A DNA stretch of 64,000 bases, taken from positions 5,230,013 through 5,294,012 of the forward strand of contig CP036272.1 in assembly GCA_007745635.1 (NCBI GenBank), in the 5' to 3' direction. The notes beneath the pieces were generated by a model. The model was not told the origin of the DNA. It did no database searches and was given only the letters and a program-made list of their open reading frames with translations. Of this stretch, positions 25,285 through 34,062 are shown piece after piece. Numbering within the stretch: position 1 is the first letter of the stretch; each line of letters opens with the position of its first letter. Origin of the DNA: Stieleria bergensis (lineage in GTDB: Bacteria > Planctomycetota > Planctomycetia > Pirellulales > Pirellulaceae). The position numbers and the translations under genes are program-made.

Positions 25285-26416
25285 CCACGAACAGCAAGCC
25301 ATCTTAGCTTCGGTCTTGAAGACTGCCGTGGATGCGATCGTCATCATCGACCAGCGCGGGATCGTCCAATCGGTCAATCCCGCCACCGAGCGAATGTTCG
25401 GTTTCGGTGCGTCCGAACTGATTGGCCAAAACGTCAAGATCTTGATGCCTTCGCCCTATCACGAACAGCATGACGGCTACCTCGATTGGTATGAAGAAAC
25501 CAGCGAGAAAAAGATCATCGGGATCGGTCGCGAGGTGATTGGAAAGCGGAAAGACGGCAGCACGTTCCCGTTGCACTTGGCCGTCAGCGAAGTGGAGTCG
25601 GGATCACGCAAGCTGTACACGGGAATCCTGCGAGACATCAGCGACTTGAAGGCCGTCGAACAGGAACTCAAACGGCTCAACGCGACCTTGGATCAACGGG
25701 TCCACCAGCAGGCCGAACAACTCCATCAAGCCGAAACGCAGCTCATCGAAAAGGAAAAGTTCGCAACGCTCGGTCGTATCTCTGGCGGTATCGCTCACGA
25801 GATCCGCAATCCTCTCAACGCGATCAAGACCTCCGCCTACTATCTGCTCAACGCCCGTTCGCCTTCTCCTGCAAAACACGAAGAACATCTCCAACGGATC
25901 GACCGTCAAGTCACCGTAATCGACAGTGCGGTCACGGCGTTGTCTGATCTGGCACGGCTTCCAGAACCGAACGCGACGGCGGTTTCGATTCCCGACATCG
26001 TCGAAGCCATTCTTCGCGACAAACAACTCCCCAGAAGTATCGAAGTCCGAAAAGACTTTCCCACCGATTTGCCAGGGGCGTGGGTCGATGAAAAACAATT
26101 GCCGATCGTTCTGAAAAACCTGATTCGCAACGCCCGCGATGCGATGCCCGACGGTGGTGTGCTAGAGCTGGCCGCGCAAGTCGACGATCAACAAGTACAA
26201 GTCTTGGTGACGGATACTGGCGTGGGAATGACTGCCGAGGTCGTTGAACGCCTGTGCGAACCCTTTTTTTCGACCAAAGCCCGCGGGATGGGATTGGGCA
26301 TGGCGATCACGATGGCGATCCTGCAAAAGAACCACGGCACAATGCAAGTCGATTCGACGGTGGGCCAAGGCACCAGGTTCACGCTCTCGCTGCCGATCGG
26401 GGGCGACGACCGGTGA
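25271..26416 (+). CDS. PAS-domain sensor histidine kinase
   Basis: A 381-residue cytosolic kinase. The PAS domain (about 10-125) has AIVIIDQRGIVQSVNPATERMFG and the FixL-like VGIGREVIGKRKDGSTFPL region (printed as IIGIGREVIGKRKDG). A coiled-coil linker (125-165) leads to the H-box GGIAHEIRNPLNAI with H176. The ATPase domain has LIRNARDAMPDGG, VTDTGVGM and FFSTKARGMGLGMAI. FixL-like PAS wording raises the possibility of haem or redox sensing, but no haem ligand can be assigned. It sits between a receiver-kinase hybrid and a double-receiver protein, with overlaps on both sides, so the three probably form one phosphorelay. Confidence 0.92.
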   Translation: MQMDDHEQQAILASVLKTAVDAIVIIDQRGIVQSVNPATERMFGFGASELIGQNVKILMPSPYHEQHDGYLDWYEETSEKKIIGIGREVIGKRKDGSTFPLHLAVSEVESGSRKLYTGILRDISDLKAVEQELKRLNATLDQRVHQQAEQLHQAETQLIEKEKFATLGRISGGIAHEIRNPLNAIKTSAYYLLNARSPSPAKHEEHLQRIDRQVTVIDSAVTALSDLARLPEPNATAVSIPDIVEAILRDKQLPRSIEVRKDFPTDLPGAWVDEKQLPIVLKNLIRNARDAMPDGGVLELAAQVDDQQVQVLVTDTGVGMTAEVVERLCEPFFSTKARGMGLGMAITMAILQKNHGTMQVDSTVGQGTRFTLSLPIGGDDR

Positions 26417-27141
26417 GTCAAAAACGTGTATTGATTGTCGATGACGATACGGACATTTGTGCCAACATCAAAGACATCCTCGATGATCTTGGCTACCGGA
26501 CTGATGTTGCTCACGACGGCCCCGACGCGTTGGAATTGATTGACTCCCAACGATACGACGTGGCGGTGTTGGATTTCTGCATGCCGGGAATGGACGGAGC
26601 GGCCTTGCACGATGAAATCATCAAGCGACGCCCCGAAATCGCCGCCATCATGGTGACCGCCTACGCTCACGGCGACGGTGCCCAACGAGCGCGTGACGGA
26701 GGGATCCAGCAGGTGCTTCGCAAGCCGGTTGATCTGGGCGAGTTGCTGCCGCTGATTGACGATCTGGCTCACTCTCCCGTTGTGCTCGTCGTCGACGACG
26801 ATCCCGAATTCTGTCAAACGCTGTGGCACTTGTTGCGAGAACGGTCGTTTCGCGTGTGCTTGGCCTACACCAAAGAAGACGGCATCACCAAAGCGTCGGA
26901 CGGAGACTATCAAATCGCCCTGATCGACTTGAGCTTGTGCCAAGGTTCGACCGACGGCTGTGATGTCATGCGTCAGGTGGCGCAAACCCATCCCCATGCA
27001 AGAACCATCTTGATCACGGGATACCGTGACGAAACCGATCACATGCTCGACGATTTGAAGGCGAGAGGAGTGAGCGACATTTGTTACAAGCCACTGGACA
27101 TGAATAGGTTGTTCAAGCTGATCGAATCCAGCGACGGTTGA
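26413..27141 (+). CDS. Double receiver-domain response regulator
   Basis: A 242-residue protein consisting only of two receiver domains. The first has VLIVDDD and D54 in AVLDFCMPGMDG with VLRKPVD; the second (from about 121) has VLVVDDD and D172 in ALIDLSL with CYKPLD. There is no DNA-binding or enzymatic output. The start is GTG at 26413, overlapping the kinase stop as GTGA; the longer upstream frame lies within the kinase gene. Such proteins act as phosphate relays or sinks, or as adaptors binding other proteins. It closes the three-gene signalling operon. Confidence 0.9.
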   Translation: MSQKRVLIVDDDTDICANIKDILDDLGYRTDVAHDGPDALELIDSQRYDVAVLDFCMPGMDGAALHDEIIKRRPEIAAIMVTAYAHGDGAQRARDGGIQQVLRKPVDLGELLPLIDDLAHSPVVLVVDDDPEFCQTLWHLLRERSFRVCLAYTKEDGITKASDGDYQIALIDLSLCQGSTDGCDVMRQVAQTHPHARTILITGYRDETDHMLDDLKARGVSDICYKPLDMNRLFKLIESSDG

Positions 27142-27238
27142 ATCGTCGCATGGCGCGACGGACTCGCGTTTCAAATTCACCGCAGCCGATTGTCTTTCGT
27201 TGCGTCCCCCGATGCCACAAAATGCGAACAGAGGCGGC

Positions 27239-27913
27239 TCAGCCAAGCTGCTTCGCCATCCGCAGGATACCGAATCGAGGGATCGGAAGTCTCCGTGGCC
27301 ACTTTGACTCAATCCTCATGCCATGACGTTCGTAGAGTTGCCGCGCGCCGAAATTTTTCTCAGCGACATCAAGCACCATCCGAGTCGAGTTGGTTTGCTT
27401 TGCGCGATCACCCATCGCGTCAACCAGCATGCTTCCGATGCCCTCGCCTTGGCACTCGCATGTGACCGCAATCGACTGCAGATAGAAATCGCCAGTTTCG
27501 ATGGTGTTCAGCAATCGCCAAAGCGAAGCGAAAGCCAGCTTCATGACCAGCATGCGTGCTTTGGGATAGCCGCCTGATTTCGCCAAGACTTCATCGGAAC
27601 ACTGGGCATGCTGTTCAGCGGTGTACCCCGCAGCGGTTCCAACGACCACGCCATCGCGATGGGCGACGAGGACGTTTTCGAACGAATAGTCATGCGAGGG
27701 CATTGCGAAGGCTTCTGCGATGATCTCCGCAAACCTCCGTCCAAGCATGAACCGGATGAATCCGACGGACGCTTGATTGAAGAACCGGGCATAGTCCAAG
27801 CCATCCGCGAAATTGGCTTCGGCAGGACGAATGGTGATGTTGGCTTTTGCCTTCGAAGAAGCTGTCGCCGACCGTCTTTGTCGGTCAAAGAAGGGGGACA
27901 ATGATGCGGACAT
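27239..27913 (-). CDS. GNAT-family N-acetyltransferase
   Basis: A 224-residue protein. The acetyl-CoA loop motif is ECQGEGIGSMLVDAMGDRAK (Q/R-x-x-G-x-G/A), followed by RMVLDVAEKNFGARQLYERHGMRI, the conserved C-terminal half of the fold. The first 27 residues are basic and variable, so a later start near ANITIRPAEANF is possible, but no good ATG is seen there. The acceptor substrate is unknown. It follows the FAD oxidoreductase gene after six bases and is probably the last gene of that operon. Confidence 0.85.
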   Translation of the reverse strand: MSASLSPFFDRQRRSATASSKAKANITIRPAEANFADGLDYARFFNQASVGFIRFMLGRRFAEIIAEAFAMPSHDYSFENVLVAHRDGVVVGTAAGYTAEQHAQCSDEVLAKSGGYPKARMLVMKLAFASLWRLLNTIETGDFYLQSIAVTCECQGEGIGSMLVDAMGDRAKQTNSTRMVLDVAEKNFGARQLYERHGMRIESKWPRRLPIPRFGILRMAKQLG

Positions 27914-27919
27914 GGTCGT

Positions 27920-29461
27920 CTATCCATTCATGTGCAAGAAGACTTGGGGTTCAATGCTGCCCGCACAAAGGAAGCCGCCCCAGAACGCTCCGGGGATGCC
28001 GGGTGTGACGACGTCTTGCCCGGTCAAGTAGAGGCCCTCGACGGGTGTCTTCATCCGTAGAGCGTCGGTCATGAATCGGGCGGGCGTCACGTCGAGTCCA
28101 TAGAACGATCCCATGCGATGCCCGGTGATCGAGGCGGTCGCCAACGGCGTGCTGAGTTCGTGAAAGACAACCAGCTTCGCCAGTCTTGGAAAGTACTTGG
28201 CGAAATGATCCAACAACGCGGCTTCGGTCTTCCTCTTAAACGACCGGTAATCTTCGCCACGTTTATCTGAGGCAACGCCAGCCCATTCTTGGACGGTCGA
28301 CCAATCCGACCACACCATCAACTCACCCGCGTATTTGTTTTCAGGACCGGGATTGTGAGCCGGATCCTTCATCGAGGCAAACGAAACGAACATCCCCGGA
28401 GGCGGGTCATCGGGAATATTCGTCCAAACCGCATCGACTTCGCCCGTTGGATACAGCCAGTGATTCGATTTGGTCATTCCAGCGGCTTCGACGTCACCGG
28501 CGAAACCAAGAAATAGTGAGTAGTGACAGATGTTGGGTCCGATCGCACGAATCTCGTCCACCCAATCCAGGTGGCCGTGACCGTCTGGCAATAAGCGATC
28601 CACCGTTTCCCTTGCACCGATGTCCGAAACGATGTGTTTGGCAAGCAGCGTTTCTCCGTCAGCCGTTTCGACACCGGTGACGTTTTCGTCTTCCATCACC
28701 AAGGATCTCACTTCGACTCCAGCACGCGCCTCGCCACCGTTGCCGGTGATCGTCGGAAGCATGTGCTCGGCGATCGAAGATGCTCCACCGACCGGGTAGT
28801 AGGCACCGGATTCCAAGTACGACTGCATCACGCAGGCGTGCATCGCGAAACTTGCGGTGCTCGGTCGACCGCCAAAGTCCGCCCATTGGGCCATCAAGAC
28901 GTTGGCAAGTTCTCGATTGTCGGTCAGATCATTGACGACTTCGGCGGTCGTTCGGCCACAGTAATTTTGGATCCGATTGGACCGCCACCATTTCAACGCG
29001 GATGCAAACACCGATGGCATCGGCCTTCCTTGGATCACTGCGGTCATGGCTTCGCGGCCCTCCACGATGGCGTCAAACCAAGCGTCGATCGCGTTGGTGT
29101 CCTCGGGAAAACGTTCTTTCAAATCCATCCGCTGAGCCACCGTCGGACGCGATAACGGCAGCGGTGCGGAATCACCCATGTGCAGCGTGTCGTAGATGGC
29201 ACCCATGGGAGCCAATTCGATGGGTGAATCACACAACCAATCGAGCATCGCCTTTTGCGAAAAGTCGGGACCGAACCCGCCGAGATAGTGAATTCCGGCA
29301 TCCCACGAAAACCCTTCTCGCGAAAAACTGTGGGTCTGTCCGCCGAGTTCTTTGTACTGTTCCAACATCAGCACCTTGTGACCGAGTTTGGAAAGCGCCG
29401 CGGCCGTGACCATGCCGCCCATTCCAGAACCGATCACGATGACATCCCATTGTTCTTTCAT
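27920..29461 (-). CDS. FAD-dependent oxidoreductase, phytoene desaturase/retinol saturase-like
   Basis: A 513-residue flavoprotein. The N-terminus WDVIVIGSGMGGMVTAAALSK is the FAD-binding GxGxxG, followed by LMLEQYKELGGQTHSF and FSWDAGIHYLGG, the wording of the carotenoid isomerase/retinol saturase branch. Near the C-terminus GLYLTGQDVVTPGIPGAFWGG is the second FAD motif. Substrates in this family are isoprenoid or retinoid-like polyenes, but its chemistry here is not proven. The start at 29461 is chosen over 29509 because it puts the FAD motif near residue 10 and lies five bases after the flavodoxin stop. Confidence 0.88.
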   Translation of the reverse strand: MKEQWDVIVIGSGMGGMVTAAALSKLGHKVLMLEQYKELGGQTHSFSREGFSWDAGIHYLGGFGPDFSQKAMLDWLCDSPIELAPMGAIYDTLHMGDSAPLPLSRPTVAQRMDLKERFPEDTNAIDAWFDAIVEGREAMTAVIQGRPMPSVFASALKWWRSNRIQNYCGRTTAEVVNDLTDNRELANVLMAQWADFGGRPSTASFAMHACVMQSYLESGAYYPVGGASSIAEHMLPTITGNGGEARAGVEVRSLVMEDENVTGVETADGETLLAKHIVSDIGARETVDRLLPDGHGHLDWVDEIRAIGPNICHYSLFLGFAGDVEAAGMTKSNHWLYPTGEVDAVWTNIPDDPPPGMFVSFASMKDPAHNPGPENKYAGELMVWSDWSTVQEWAGVASDKRGEDYRSFKRKTEAALLDHFAKYFPRLAKLVVFHELSTPLATASITGHRMGSFYGLDVTPARFMTDALRMKTPVEGLYLTGQDVVTPGIPGAFWGGFLCAGSIEPQVFLHMNG

Positions 29462-29465
29462 TTCT

Positions 29466-29978
29466 TTAACTCGCCAGTGACGATTGCAATCGCTCGGTCT
29501 TGTTTCCAATCAGATCCGCAGCAAAGTCCTTCGCGAATTGGTCCACCGTGTCCCAGTCCGTGTATTCATAGTCGTGAGTCGTTTCGGTCTTGCTTCCGGA
29601 TTTCTCTGCGATCCAACGCATCATCCGCTTCTTCAACCAGCCATATTTGGAATAGCGAAGCGCACCAGCGAAGCAGGCACGCCGTGTCGGTTCGATTCGC
29701 TCGTTACGCAGGAATTCGTCCGCCAACCATTCGGCTTCGGCTCGATCCTTGGCGTGTTCGCGAATGCACCATGCAATTCTTGGGTCATGCTCGGCATAGT
29801 GAAGCGACGACCCCAACATCACCGCGTCGTAAGATTCGACCGCAAGCTCCGCAACATCGTTTCGAGTCACGTTAAACGTGTCGGTCGGGACGCCAGACCG
29901 CCGCATCACATCAGCACATCGTTTTGCAATCCGCTCGGTTTGCCCTTCGCAAGTGGCGTAGATGACAATGGCACGCAT
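29466..29978 (-). CDS. Flavodoxin-domain protein, HemG-like (protoporphyrinogen oxidase type)
   Basis: A 170-residue protein with MRAIVIYATCEGQTERIAKR, the FMN phosphate-binding loop (T/S-x-T-G-x-T form slightly altered to ATCEGQTE), AVMLGSSLHYAEHDP and CFAGALRYSKYGWLKKRMMRWIAEKSG, closely matching menaquinone-dependent protoporphyrinogen IX dehydrogenases of the HemG type. The tail TTHDYEYTDWDTVDQFAKDF also fits. HemG oxidises protoporphyrinogen in haem synthesis; a related flavodoxin role is possible here because the operon neighbours are a FAD polyene oxidoreductase and a BON protein, not haem genes. Confidence 0.82.
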   Translation of the reverse strand: MRAIVIYATCEGQTERIAKRCADVMRRSGVPTDTFNVTRNDVAELAVESYDAVMLGSSLHYAEHDPRIAWCIREHAKDRAEAEWLADEFLRNERIEPTRRACFAGALRYSKYGWLKKRMMRWIAEKSGSKTETTHDYEYTDWDTVDQFAKDFAADLIGNKTERLQSSLAS

Positions 29979-30021
29979 GACAGGGCTCCGGTAGTAGGCT
30001 CGATAGGGTGTATAGGTTCGC

Positions 30022-30300
30022 TCAATGGTCGACGTGAAGCTCGTTTCGGATCTGCATCCCGATGGCCATTGGTCGCACGGCTTCTTGGGCGAGCTGCTTC
30101 AAATAGAATGATGACACCCGGCCTCGGAGCACGATCCATCCGTCCAACAGTGTCACTCGAACTCGATCCAATCCGCGGTGACCCGCTTGCTGAATCGCGC
30201 ATTCGAGTGCTTGGGACTTTTCATCGAATCCACTGACCGTCGACTCGTTGATCAGAGGGGCGTTGTAGAGGGCGACCTGAGTCGAATCCGCTTGTGTCAT
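30022..30300 (-). CDS. BON-domain protein
   Basis: A 92-residue protein whose C-terminal 60 residues (ALECAIQQAGHRGLDRVRVTLLDGWIVLRGRVSSFYLKQLAQEAV, given here for orientation in pieces: LLDGWIVLRGRVSSFYLKQL is the core) fit the BON fold: the beta-strand V-x-G-x-V pattern then a helix. BON domains bind membranes or polysaccharides. No signal peptide is visible, so it is cytosolic or moonlights at the inner membrane. The ATG at 30300 is preferred to a GTG two codons upstream. It lies 43 bases upstream of the flavodoxin gene and may head that operon. Confidence 0.7.
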   Translation of the reverse strand: MTQADSTQVALYNAPLINESTVSGFDEKSQALECAIQQAGHRGLDRVRVTLLDGWIVLRGRVSSFYLKQLAQEAVRPMAIGMQIRNELHVDH

Positions 30301-30469
30301 TTCCACGAGATAGACCTCGATCTGCTGGCGACTGGAAGATGAGTTGCGATGTGCAGAATCGTTTCAACGCGAACACTGTGCCGAACGATGCGGTTTGTGG
30401 GGCCCGAACGAGTCGCCTTTGGCATTGCCTGTGCCTTGGTTGGGTCTTGGGGCACGTTGGCATTTGTAA

Positions 30470-31591
30470 ATGGCGGGACTGAGTATGCAAACCAGAACTA
30501 CCCCCTTACGGCGAAACCGACTAGCGAACCTTCTGTTGGAAGCGTCGCCTGCCGCCGTTGTCGTGACCGATTCCCAGAACCACATCGTGGCGATGAACCG
30601 CTTGGCCGAAGAATCCTTTGGCTATCAAGAACATGAGTTGGTCGGCCGGTCCATTAAAAAAGTCTTTCCCGAATGTGGTACGGGTCGCAGTCCATCGAGT
30701 GACGATGCGTCTCACCACGAGTGCATACTGTCACAGCTGCGCGATCCAGATCCCACGGAGCCTCTTTTTTTTCAGGCTTGCCGCAAAGATGGGCAAACCT
30801 TCTCCACTAAGGTCACCGTGCATCCGCTAGCGACTGATTCGTGTCTGGTGAATGTAATCGATCTGACTCAGCGAATAATCCACGACCAAGCGTCAAACCA
30901 CGAAAAGCAGATCCAAGGTGAGCGGTTGGCTGCAGTGCTGCAGATGGTTTCCGGCCTCGCCCACGAATCGCGTAATGCACTTCAGCGTGCCCAGTCGTGT
31001 CTAGACCTGCTGCAGTTGGATCTCGTCGATCAATCAGAGATGATGACGCTGACCGAGCAGATTCGTGGAGCTTTGACGGACATACAGCAGAACTATGAGG
31101 AAGTTAAAGACTACGCGGCACCGATTGTATTGAAGCGGCAGGCGGTCGATCTACCAGAACTTTGTCGCAGGATCTACGATGAACTCACCCAGTCGCTCGG
31201 TGACGACGCCCCACGGTTGTCGCTTCGATGCACTACCGCGTGCCAAAACGTCCGGCTGGATGCCGGACGAATAGGAGACGTGCTGCGACACGTGCTCGAG
31301 AACGCGATCCACGCGAGTCCCAATCAAAGCGAAATCGAGTTCCATTGTGATTACCCCGATGCACCCACGATCGAGATCCGAGTCCGTGACCACGGCGAAG
31401 GACTGAGTCGTGAAGTCGAGCAGCGGATGTTCGAGCCGTTCTTCACCACGAAGCAGCAAGGCACCGGCTTGGGTCTCGCCGTCTGCCGACGCATCATCGA
31501 AGCCCACGAAGGCACGATCGAAGCCGCCAACGCTCCCGAGGGCGGCACCGTGGTTCGGATTCGCATTCCGGTAGGCGACCCGACCGGCTAA
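30470..31591 (+). CDS. PAS-domain histidine kinase
   Basis: A 373-residue kinase. A PAS domain (about 15-130) starts LLLEASPAAVVVTDSQNHIVAMNRLAEESFGYQ (core VVVTDSQNHIVAMNRLAEE). The H-box is SGLAHESRNALQRAQ with H165, the same atypical HESRNAL form as the kinase at 23.8 kb. The ATPase domain has VLENAIHASP, VRDHGEGLS and FEPFFTTKQQGTGLGLAVC. An overlapping frame from 30388 encodes MRFVGPERVAFGIACALVGS, a hydrophobic stretch that could be a small separate peptide or a relic membrane anchor out of frame with the kinase; nothing proves it is used. The PAS-LuxR regulator downstream is its likely partner. Confidence 0.9.
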   Translation: MAGLSMQTRTTPLRRNRLANLLLEASPAAVVVTDSQNHIVAMNRLAEESFGYQEHELVGRSIKKVFPECGTGRSPSSDDASHHECILSQLRDPDPTEPLFFQACRKDGQTFSTKVTVHPLATDSCLVNVIDLTQRIIHDQASNHEKQIQGERLAAVLQMVSGLAHESRNALQRAQSCLDLLQLDLVDQSEMMTLTEQIRGALTDIQQNYEEVKDYAAPIVLKRQAVDLPELCRRIYDELTQSLGDDAPRLSLRCTTACQNVRLDAGRIGDVLRHVLENAIHASPNQSEIEFHCDYPDAPTIEIRVRDHGEGLSREVEQRMFEPFFTTKQQGTGLGLAVCRRIIEAHEGTIEAANAPEGGTVVRIRIPVGDPTG

Positions 31592-31679
31592 CGACGAGCA
31601 GCGAAGGTCTACTGTTGGCACGATCGTTGCGACTGAAATTCAAGGCGATCGAAATCAGAGAAAAGACTTGAGGCGAAGA

Positions 31680-31732
31680 GCCAATCAGGACGGTTCGATT
31701 CGCCTATCCGCCGAACCGACCGCCTGATTGGC
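31680..31732. promoter_or_regulatory. Strong hairpin between the kinase and the PAS-LuxR regulator genes
   Basis: GCCAATCAGG (31680-31689) pairs with CCTGATTGGC (31723-31732), and inside it CGGTTCG (31691-31697) pairs with CGAACCG (31712-31718). No T-run follows, so it is not a standard terminator. It lies 78 bases before the regulator start and may be an operator, an mRNA-stability structure or a Rho-type end. Confidence 0.55.
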
Positions 31733-31809
31733 GTGCCCCACTTGAGGTATCGGCTCACTCATACGACCCTAACCGTGGGCGCACCCACGCATTTCCGAAG
31801 GAGCTGATC

Positions 31810-32448
31810 GTGACCGAGTTGCTTAAAGGCCTGGCTTGGGAGGAAGTCTTCGCAACTCTGCCCTCCGTCAGCGTCGCGGTCATCGGAATCGACGGAAGTG
31901 TTCGCTATTGCAACGAAGCGTCTTGTGAACTTTTTGAGGTCGACATGCCCCCAGACAAGCTCATTGGAAAAAGACTCAACGACGTGTTTCGACCTGAATT
32001 CGTCACCGAGCGACTCGCGTGGATTGATCGAGCCATCAAATCGGGGCGACCGGTCCGTGGTCATCAGATTCATCATGCCAAGCATCTGGTTTCGTGCATC
32101 TATCCGATCGAGACAAGCGACCCGCGATGTGCCCTTGTCGTGACGTATCGTGACGGTGACGATGATTTGATGACCGTTGTCCACAGCGAATTCATCGACT
32201 TGGGCGAACTCTCGCCTCTCAGCCCACGTGAATTGGAGATCTTCATTCTGCTAGGTCACGGAAAAAGTGTTCCCGCGATTGCCAAGATGCTCCATCGCAG
32301 TCCGCGGACGATTGAGCGACACAAAGGCGAGATTGGCCGAAAAATCGGACTGTCAAGCATCGCGGAGATTGCCCGTGTGGTCGGTCAAGTTGGTCTTGAA
32401 TACGATGACCTGAAACTGAAACGCTACCAGGCGTTGCGAAGTTCTTAA
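31810..32448 (+). CDS. PAS-domain LuxR-type transcription regulator
   Basis: A 212-residue regulator. The N-terminal PAS fold (about 10-120) has VIGIDGSVRYCNEASCELFEV; the C-terminal DNA-binding domain (about 137-200) reads LSPRELEIFILLGHGKSVPAIA then RSPRTIERHKGEIGRKIGL, a clear LuxR/GerE helix-turn-helix. There is no receiver domain, so it would respond to a small ligand or redox state through PAS, or to the kinase upstream by contact. The start is GTG at 31810 with AAGGAG six bases upstream. Confidence 0.9.
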   Translation: MTELLKGLAWEEVFATLPSVSVAVIGIDGSVRYCNEASCELFEVDMPPDKLIGKRLNDVFRPEFVTERLAWIDRAIKSGRPVRGHQIHHAKHLVSCIYPIETSDPRCALVVTYRDGDDDLMTVVHSEFIDLGELSPLSPRELEIFILLGHGKSVPAIAKMLHRSPRTIERHKGEIGRKIGLSSIAEIARVVGQVGLEYDDLKLKRYQALRSS

Positions 32449-33525
32449 CAACTGCGCTGATTTCAGACGCAGGCGTCGCTCTTCAGGTCCGCAAATTGGG
32501 AAGTCAACGCATAGAGCCACGCTTCTGTGTCGTGCGTTCAGATTTTTTGTGCAGTCGTTCTTCCAAACGTCATAGGTTACTAGGGAGGCCCGCTATCTTT
32601 TTGCGACATGCACAGCCAAGGCCAACGGCACGCGGCCAACCAACGCCACGATCGTCCATTAAAAAATTCAGGAACGATTTCGTGATTCGGCCGTTTCTTC
32701 CGGTAGGTCTACAGGTAGGCGGGGCTCGTTCGCTCGACCCGGTCGCGTCCTGGACAAGGCAGGGCCGAGTTTGGAAATTTCGATGAAAGTTGGAGGATTT
32801 CACCATTCACTGCCCATCGCGTGCATAAGTAACCCTGAGGAGGATAGTGCTTCGATTCGCGAACAAAAACTTTTTGGGGACAGAATCATCGCAGATACCG
32901 CATGCTCGGCGTTTGGATGACAGTCGAGAAGCAATTTTGATGCGCCAGGTTTCTGGCGAACGGATTAAGTGACTAATGGGAACCGAATATTTCGTCACAT
33001 GGACCGCGAACCGGGTAGGTCTATTTCAGCTCCGGCCATCGCGTTTCGCTGAGAAAGCGGTCGACGCGACGTGCCACGTTCTTGCCTAAACCAGGAGGGA
33101 CCTTGGCTCGGCTGAAAAAATATTCGAAGAAAGCGCCGTTGGGACGTGATGCGGATCAATGGCATAGTTAAGAAAGGGAGGGGCAACGTTTTTCCGGCCA
33201 TCGTTTTCGCCTGACTCCGGCAACAACTGAGCACGTTTTCGCAAACGCGGCATAGGTAACCTGAGAGGGAGTCATCGAAACGCTCGCAAATTATTTTGCA
33301 AAGTTCTGTATTTTTCCAACGAGCATTTTCGCGACATCAGCAAATCCCAGAATCAAAGGATTGACGGCGAGATTGAGACCGTGTTTTGCGTGGTTTGACG
33401 ATCGCTCACGACCACACGTACACCAAGCGACCAGCCGCTCCTCATTGAGACGAGTTCACGCCATCGGTCGGCAGCTGGAGCGTGGACCACTTCACTCCAC
33501 AGCATTTTGAACGTGTTCTGCCTGG
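32449..33525. repeat. Gene-poor stretch with four degenerate copies of a CATAGGTTA-type repeat
   Basis: No convincing gene is seen in about 1.1 kb. Four related words recur on the plus strand: CATAGGTTAC...GGGAGG at 32571, GCATAAGTAACC...GAGGAGG at 32822, GGCATAGTTA...GGGAGGGG at 33161, and CATAGGTAACC...GAGGGAG at 33251. Several are followed within 20-30 bases by an AT-rich tract (CTTTTTGCG, AACTTTTTGGGG, ACGTTTTTCCGG). The stretch is more AT-rich and stop-rich than its neighbours and lies just before the probable integrative element. Confidence 0.5.
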
Positions 33526-33717
33526 TCAAATCGGTTTCGCGGCAGACGCCCCGACGTCGCGAATCCAGTCGAAACTTTTGTTTGACAAGCCTCCTTCGAT
33601 TCCCATAATCCTACTCGCTCGAACACCGAGCCACTCAGCCAACCAACGACCGATCGAGCCAACGAGCTCCTCGCCCGTCCGCGATTCATCGCGGCGAGCT
33701 TCTTTTGAATCTGCCAT
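33526..33717 (-). CDS. Possible small hypothetical protein
   Basis: A 63-residue frame beginning MADSKEARRDESRTGEEL and ending GASAAKPI. Its composition (charged start, then GRWLAEWLGVRASRIMGIEG) looks protein-like, but there is no clear ribosome site and no family I recognise. It lies on the strand opposite to the integrative-element genes. It may be chance. Confidence 0.22.
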   Translation of the reverse strand: MADSKEARRDESRTGEELVGSIGRWLAEWLGVRASRIMGIEGGLSNKSFDWIRDVGASAAKPI

Positions 33718-33832
33718 GCGCCCGAGCTTCGGGTGACGCCGCAGATTTTGGTCCCCCTCTTTCCTGGCCTCGCCGCCTGCCCGTTGACCGGCAACCGCTG
33801 CGATGTCCCTCCGCAATGCCGCAAGGAATGCT

Positions 33833-34051
33833 ATGTCACAACCTCCGCTGTTGTTAACCGTCGGCGAGATCGCCCGGCGGTTGGACACCAAGGTCCACCG
33901 CATCGAATACATCATTCGATCGCGAAAAATCGAAGCGACCGGCTGGGCCGGCCACGCCCGCGTGTTCTCGGAAGCCAGCTTCGATCACATCGCCAGCGAA
34001 CTGAGCCGCATGGACGCGGATCGCCAACCTTCCACTCGCTCCAACGGTTGA
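33833..34051 (+). CDS. MerR-type HTH protein, excisionase-like
   Basis: A 72-residue protein: LLTVGEIARRLDTKVHRIEYIIRSRKIEATGW is a winged helix-turn-helix of the MerR/excisionase type (split here: LTVGEIARRLDTKVHRIEY is the first helix pair), followed by HARVFSEASFDHIASEL. In integrative elements such proteins steer recombinase direction or control replication genes. The start at 33833 (MSQPPLLL) has AAGGAA eight bases upstream; an upstream ATG at 33803 is less likely. It precedes the primase gene by 11 bases, implying one transcript. Confidence 0.75.
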   Translation: MSQPPLLLTVGEIARRLDTKVHRIEYIIRSRKIEATGWAGHARVFSEASFDHIASELSRMDADRQPSTRSNG

Positions 34052-34062
34052 GGAACAATCGA

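Noticed and set aside
33733-34062. Longer N-terminus for the primase gene
   Set aside because: The upstream in-frame part overlaps the excisionase-like gene in another frame and reads as low-quality Arg/His/Pro-rich sequence; ATG 34063 follows that gene closely.
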